Assembly: GCA_963739095.1 (NCBI GenBank)
Contig: CAVTZF010000028.1
Coordinates: 92,588 to 156,587, forward strand
Origin: JACVRW01 sp963739095
GTDB lineage: Bacteria > Actinomycetota > Thermoleophilia > Solirubrobacterales > Thermoleophilaceae
Length of the DNA: 64,000 nucleotides
Reading direction: 5' to 3'
Shown here: positions 61,493-64,000 of the stretch, one piece after another
Layout: the number at the start of each line of letters is the position of its first letter
Position numbering within the stretch: the first letter of the stretch is position 1
Notes under the pieces: generated by a model
Databases searched by the model: none
What the model was told of the DNA's origin: nothing
Seen by the model: the letters and a program-made list of their open reading frames with translations, nothing else
Program-made: the position numbers and the translations under genes

Positions 61493-62911
61493 ATGAGCGT
61501 GAGCGCGCCACCTCCGGTCACCGAGGGAGTCATGAATCGGGTGCGCTTCGACATGCGCTGGATGCGCGAGGCGCGCGGCCAGTTCCCGCCCGGTGAGCTC
61601 GGGTTCAGCATGCGCCGCACCCGCGAGTTCGAGCGCGAGCCCCTGCCGCTCTTGCTGCGCATGCGCGACGAGTACGGCCCGGTCTTCACGCTGCGGCTGA
61701 TGTACGCGCCGATCGTGTTCGCGCTCGGCCCGGAGGCGAACCACTTCATGACCGTCTCGAACGCGGCGAACTTCCGCTGGCGCGACGGCGGTATGGGCGA
61801 CCTGATCCCGCTGCTCGGCGACGGCCTGCTGACGACCGACGGCGCGTACCACCGGCGCGCCCGCCAGATCATGCTGCCGGCCTTCCATCGGGAGCAGATT
61901 GCGGCCGCCACCGACACGATGACCGAGGAGGTCGAGCGTGCGCTGGCGGACTGGCGGCCCGGCTCCCGCCTCAACCTCTACACCTGGACGCGCGCGCTGG
62001 CGCTCCGGATCGCGATGCGCGCGCTGTTCGGCTTCGACCCCGACCGCGGCGTGCGCGACGCCCACATGGCCGAGGAGTTCGAGCGCGCGCTCGGCTTCTG
62101 GGGCGAGGACTACGCGGTGCAGATGCTGCGTGGGCCGCGCAGCCCCTGGCGCAAGATGCAGCGCGCGCGGGGGCGCCTCGACCAGGTGATCTTCGCGGAG
62201 ATCGAGCACCGCCGCCGCTCCGGCCAGCGTGGCACGGACATCCTCAGCCTGCTGCTGGACGCCGAGGACGAGGACGGCTCGCGGCTCTCAGAGCGCGAGC
62301 TGCGCGACCAGGTCATGACGCTGCTGTTCGCGGGCCACGACACGACGACCTCGACCGTGACCTTCCTCTTCTACGAGCTGGCCCGCAACCCGCAGGAGCA
62401 GGTTCCGATCCTGGCCGAGCAGGACGCCGTGATGAACGGGGCGGTGCCGACCTCGGCCCAGCTCGTCCGCGAGCTGCCGCGGCTCGACATGGCCGTGGAC
62501 GAGACGCTGCGTATGTACCCGCCGGCCTGGATCGGCCCGCGCCGGTCCATCGAGCCGTTCGAGCTGCACGGCGTGCGGGTGCCGGCCGGCGTGCTCGTCA
62601 ACTACTGCTCGTGGGCGAGCCACCACCTCTCCGAGGTGTTCGCGCAGCCCTGGCAGTTCCGGCCCGAGCGCTTCGCGCCCGACGAGCGCGCAAAGCTGCC
62701 CAAGGGCGCCTACGTCCCGTTCGGCGGCGGCTCGCGGACGTGCATCGGCATGCGCTTCGGCCAGCTCGAGATCAAGGCGATCGCGACCACCGTGCTGCGT
62801 CGCTTCTCGATCGAGCTGGTCGAGCCCATGCGGCCGCTGTCGATTCGCCAGATGCCGACGCTGTCGCCGCGGGGCGGGCTGCCGGTGATCGTGCGCGAGC
62901 GCGGCGCCTAG
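61493..62911 (+). CDS. Cytochrome P450
   Basis: 472 residues, ATG 61493. Class of bacterial CYP with long N-terminus: I-helix LLFAGHDTTTSTVTFLFYEL, K-helix ETLRMYPPAW (ExxR), PERF-type FRPERFAPDE, and heme loop FGGGSRTCIGMRFGQLEIKA with the Cys ligand. No membrane anchor. The CYP family cannot be assigned by eye; it resembles CYP102-like or fungal-type microsomal P450s in I-helix and heme-loop pattern. No ferredoxin or reductase adjacent, though an FAD/CxxC oxidoreductase follows convergently. Confidence 0.93.
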   Translation: MSVSAPPPVTEGVMNRVRFDMRWMREARGQFPPGELGFSMRRTREFEREPLPLLLRMRDEYGPVFTLRLMYAPIVFALGPEANHFMTVSNAANFRWRDGGMGDLIPLLGDGLLTTDGAYHRRARQIMLPAFHREQIAAATDTMTEEVERALADWRPGSRLNLYTWTRALALRIAMRALFGFDPDRGVRDAHMAEEFERALGFWGEDYAVQMLRGPRSPWRKMQRARGRLDQVIFAEIEHRRRSGQRGTDILSLLLDAEDEDGSRLSERELRDQVMTLLFAGHDTTTSTVTFLFYELARNPQEQVPILAEQDAVMNGAVPTSAQLVRELPRLDMAVDETLRMYPPAWIGPRRSIEPFELHGVRVPAGVLVNYCSWASHHLSEVFAQPWQFRPERFAPDERAKLPKGAYVPFGGGSRTCIGMRFGQLEIKAIATTVLRRFSIELVEPMRPLSIRQMPTLSPRGGLPVIVRERGA

Positions 62912-62915
62912 CGAG

Positions 62916-63851
62916 CTACGCCGCCGCGGCGACGGGCAAGTGGTCGAGTGCGGCCGCCAGCGCGGCGCGCGAGCCGGTCCCGATCGCGGCGGCCACCGAG
63001 CGCAACCGCTCGGTCGCCGTGTCGCCGGCCGCGTACACGCCGCGCACGTCGGTCCGGCCGTCGCCGTCGGTCACGATCGTCCCGCCCTCGGTCAGCTCGC
63101 ACCCGAGCGCCTCAGCCAGCCCGTTCGGCTGACCGCGACGGGTCCGCACGAACAGCGCGTCGCACTCCTCGAAGGAGCCGGAGGCGAACTCGATTCGAGC
63201 GAGGCTGCCGTCGTGGCCCACGAGCCGGCGAATCGGCTCCTCGCGGACGCGCACGCCGGCGGCGTCGAGCACGGCCCGATCCGCGTCCTCGAACTGCGCC
63301 GGCCCGTCCGTCAGCAGGACGACCTCGCTGCTCCAGCCGGAGACGACGAGCGCCGAGCGGACGGCCTCGGGTCCATTGCCGTGCACGGCCAGTGCGCGGT
63401 CGCGCACCTCCCAGCCGTCGCAGAACGGGCAGTGGAACACGGACTGGCCCCAGAGCGGCTCGATGCCCGGCAGCGCGGGCGGCTCGTAGCTCAGGCCATG
63501 GGCCAGCACGAGGGCACGCGCGCTGAGCGTGCTGCCGTCGCTGAGGCTCACCCTCACGCTGTCCACGGTCGCGTCGGCATCGGTCACGGCGGCCTCCCGC
63601 AGCTCGACGCTCGGGAGGTCGACGAGTTGCTCGCGTCCGGCGCGGCGCAGCTCCACTGGCGCCACGCCGGACTGACCGAGCAGCCCTCCGATAGAACCGG
63701 ACTTGACGTTCGCGGGCCGGCCCGTGTCGAGCACGAGCACCTGGCGCCGGGCCCTGCCGAGGACCAGCGCGGCGCTCAGGCCGGCGGGGCCACCCCCGAC
63801 GACCACGGCGTCCAGCCGCTGGACCCGCGGGCGCGGGCTCCCGTGGCGCAT
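62916..63851 (-). CDS. Thioredoxin-reductase-like FAD oxidoreductase with CxxC
   Basis: 311 residues from ATG 63851, chosen for GGAGACGG just upstream; ATG 63920 is an alternative giving 23 more residues of basic, Ser/His-rich sequence. FAD site LDAVVVGGGPAGLSAALVLGRA, redox-active CPFCDGWEV, NADP site ALAVHGNGPEAVRSALV and GVYAAGDTATERLRSVAAA. Short compared with TrxB (about 320). It is likely a ferredoxin/thioredoxin-disulfide reductase variant, possibly supplying electrons near the P450. The 149-bp upstream region to 64000 shows nothing else. Confidence 0.87.
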   Translation of the reverse strand: MRHGSPRPRVQRLDAVVVGGGPAGLSAALVLGRARRQVLVLDTGRPANVKSGSIGGLLGQSGVAPVELRRAGREQLVDLPSVELREAAVTDADATVDSVRVSLSDGSTLSARALVLAHGLSYEPPALPGIEPLWGQSVFHCPFCDGWEVRDRALAVHGNGPEAVRSALVVSGWSSEVVLLTDGPAQFEDADRAVLDAAGVRVREEPIRRLVGHDGSLARIEFASGSFEECDALFVRTRRGQPNGLAEALGCELTEGGTIVTDGDGRTDVRGVYAAGDTATERLRSVAAAIGTGSRAALAAALDHLPVAAAA

Positions 63852-64000
63852 CCGTCTCCGGCCGCCGTGGCGGGCGGGACGTAGCGAGTCGCTGGTGTGT
63901 GTGGCGATGTGGCTGGACATTGTCGAGTAAGACCGCGCGGGGCTTCGCGATTCATCGGTATGACGAGCAAACCATTACGCCGATCGGTCCAGTGTGAGAC

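Overview
This is a GC-rich chromosomal window (roughly 70% GC by eye) with many GTG/TTG starts, dense overlapping gene pairs and actinobacterial family types: a Kgd-type fused 2-oxoglutarate dehydrogenase, an F420/deazaflavin-type nitroreductase, an AfsR/BTAD-like regulator, and CopC-CopD and YcnI proteins. The best guess is an actinobacterium of the Thermoleophilia/Solirubrobacterales type. This rests on family resemblance only. There is no rRNA, one tRNA (Asp), and no CRISPR array, insertion sequence, integrase or phage gene. No gap between genes exceeds about 300 bp.

Layout. 0-2.2 kb: GH31 glycosidase (frame-disrupted). 2.2-4.7 kb: lipoprotein, FMN split-barrel protein, citrate synthase. 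4.7-9.4 kb: ScyD-like secreted propeller, YCII protein, SRPBCC protein, SMP-30 lactonase, methyltransferase, HD hydrolase. 9.4-12 kb: moaA, two small unknowns, metF behind an 11-bp inverted repeat. 12-15.5 kb: unknown with Gly/Asp-rich tail, MBL hydrolase, AGPS-like flavoprotein. 15.6-19 kb: a heavily disrupted gene for a winged-helix/BTAD regulator fused through a membrane segment to a beta-propeller and a family 5 solute-binding domain. 19-23.3 kb: an E1o-E2o fusion carrying two lipoyl domains. 23.3-33.7 kb: exported protease, SDR, GH3, glycoamylase-type protein with RTX repeats, hydrolases, HxlR regulator, GH16, methyltransferase. 33.8-35.7 kb: tRNA-Asp and a three-domain thioredoxin-reductase-like protein. 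35.8-43.3 kb: MaoC, deazaflavin enzyme, then a probable copper-handling island (large membrane protein, cupredoxin-like protein, CopC-CopD, YcnI and three small or unknown membrane proteins). 43.4-52.6 kb: phosphate/polyphosphate island (response regulator, orphan winged-helix protein, pstSCAB, phoU, ppx, sixA, ppk1) with two PHO-box-like repeats. 52.6-64 kb: endonuclease IV, NagZ-like protein, cNMP-binding protein, an FAD oxidase-DUF1365-cyclopropane synthase operon, SDR, alpha/beta hydrolase, DUF4126 protein, P450 and a second TrxR-like protein.

The genes work together in at least three units. The phosphate island couples Pi sensing and import to polyphosphate synthesis and degradation. The 37.5-43.3 kb island looks like periplasmic copper capture and transport. 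The 56.2-59.4 kb operon looks like membrane fatty-acid modification.

A technical feature dominates the reading. About 20 frame breaks occur, nearly all single-base (+1) gains, most readable as one extra G or C in a short homopolymer. They cluster in a few genes (GH31, SMP-30/methyltransferase junction, AGPS, BTAD-SBP fusion, glycoamylase, HxlR), while long genes such as the 4.3-kb kgd and 2.1-kb ppk1 are clean. I read these mostly as local consensus error rather than decay, and describe the repaired proteins while flagging each break.
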